From Gemmataceae bacterium (GTDB lineage: Bacteria; Planctomycetota; Planctomycetia; Gemmatales; Gemmataceae): 32,141 nucleotides of DNA. Position numbers and translations under genes: made by a program. Positions 31,997 to 32,141 of this stretch are shown here, one piece after another. Within the stretch, counting starts at the first letter, position 1. Each line of letters opens with the position of its first letter. Location of the stretch: NCBI GenBank assembly GCA_009692065.1, contig SHZY01000063.1, positions 1-32,141 on the forward strand, written 5' to 3'. The notes under the pieces are model-generated. The model had not been told where the DNA came from. It made no database searches and saw only the letters and a program-made list of their open reading frames with translations.

Positions 31997-32141
31997 CAGC
32001 CCGTTGAAAAACGCCTCTTGACAGGCATGGTATGCTGTTGCCCAGATGTTGGGGATATCAACGTACCGAAGACCAAGGAGTCACGATGGCTCTGGGCAAA
32101 CGAAAACGCGAAGAGCAAGGGCTGTGGATCGCTACCACTGA
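31997..32141 (+). mobile_element. 5' end of an insertion sequence, cut by the window edge
   Basis: Exact inverted copy of 1-145, with the element end at about 31997 and transposase start at 32086. AAGGAG lies about seven bases before that start. A TAA/TTA triplet adjoins the element end in both copies (31993-31996 and 146-149), hinting at a target preference. Confidence 0.85.
32086..32141 (+). CDS. transposase, N-terminal fragment (runs off the right edge)
   Basis: Eighteen codons, MALGKRKREEQGLWIATT, identical to those at 56-1 on the other strand. The reading frame is open to the window end. Whether the rest is intact cannot be seen. Confidence 0.75.
   Translation, partial: MALGKRKREEQGLWIATT

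Noticed and set aside
1-32141. The whole window as a functional composite transposon
   Set aside because: The IS copies do flank it, but the genes between are ordinary chromosomal ones (pckA, proS, cysH) with uniform composition, so passive flanking is more likely.

Overview
The window looks like chromosomal DNA of a planctomycete, probably of the Gemmata/Isosphaera side of the phylum. This is an inference. It rests on GC-rich codon use, a Ser/Thr kinase with a planctomycete-style N-terminal segment and one membrane anchor, exported PQQ-like propeller and HEAT-type proteins, a very large exported YCF48 / PIG-L-like / CBM9-like protein, an XPB-type helicase operon, and intergenic spaces packed with long hairpins. 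No rRNA, tRNA, CRISPR array or replication origin was seen.

Both ends are the same 145 bp in opposite orientation (1-145 and 31997-32141). Each is the start of an insertion sequence whose transposase reading frame runs off the window edge after 18 codons. The window therefore reads as the complete unique stretch between two outward-facing IS copies.

Layout. 0.15-1.5 kb, minus strand: archease (tRNA-ligase cofactor) and an SDR / 3-hydroxyacyl-CoA dehydrogenase. 1.8-3.4 kb, plus: an exported Thr-rich probable outer-membrane protein and a doubtful short ORF. 3.5-7.8 kb, minus: membrane Ser/Thr kinase, HEAT-like exported protein and PQQ-like propeller. 7.9-8.4 kb, plus: flavin-reductase-like protein. 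8.5-11.7 kb, minus: MMPL/RND-type transporter and MobA. 11.8-13.3 kb, plus: CysH (APS-reductase type) and an Rrf2 regulator, which together suggest sulfur control. 13.3-15.8 kb, minus: large membrane TPR protein. 16-21.9 kb, plus: ATP-dependent PEP carboxykinase, a family 2 glycosyltransferase and the 1048-residue propeller protein. 21.9-31.5 kb is one long minus-strand run: an exported coiled-coil protein, a toxin-antitoxin pair, the XPB operon (helicase, 75-residue protein, helicase-associated protein), an exported aldose epimerase, archaeal/eukaryotic-type ProRS and an RraA-like protein. 31.7-32.0 kb, plus: a small membrane protein.

Two patterns stand out. Almost every intergenic space carries its own long, often near-perfect inverted repeat, and several fall into families that recur kilobases apart, including between divergent genes where a terminator makes no sense. 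In the XPB operon all three proteins appear to carry the same small module: inside the helicase N-terminal region, as the whole of the 75-residue protein, and at the C-terminus of the 712-residue protein.
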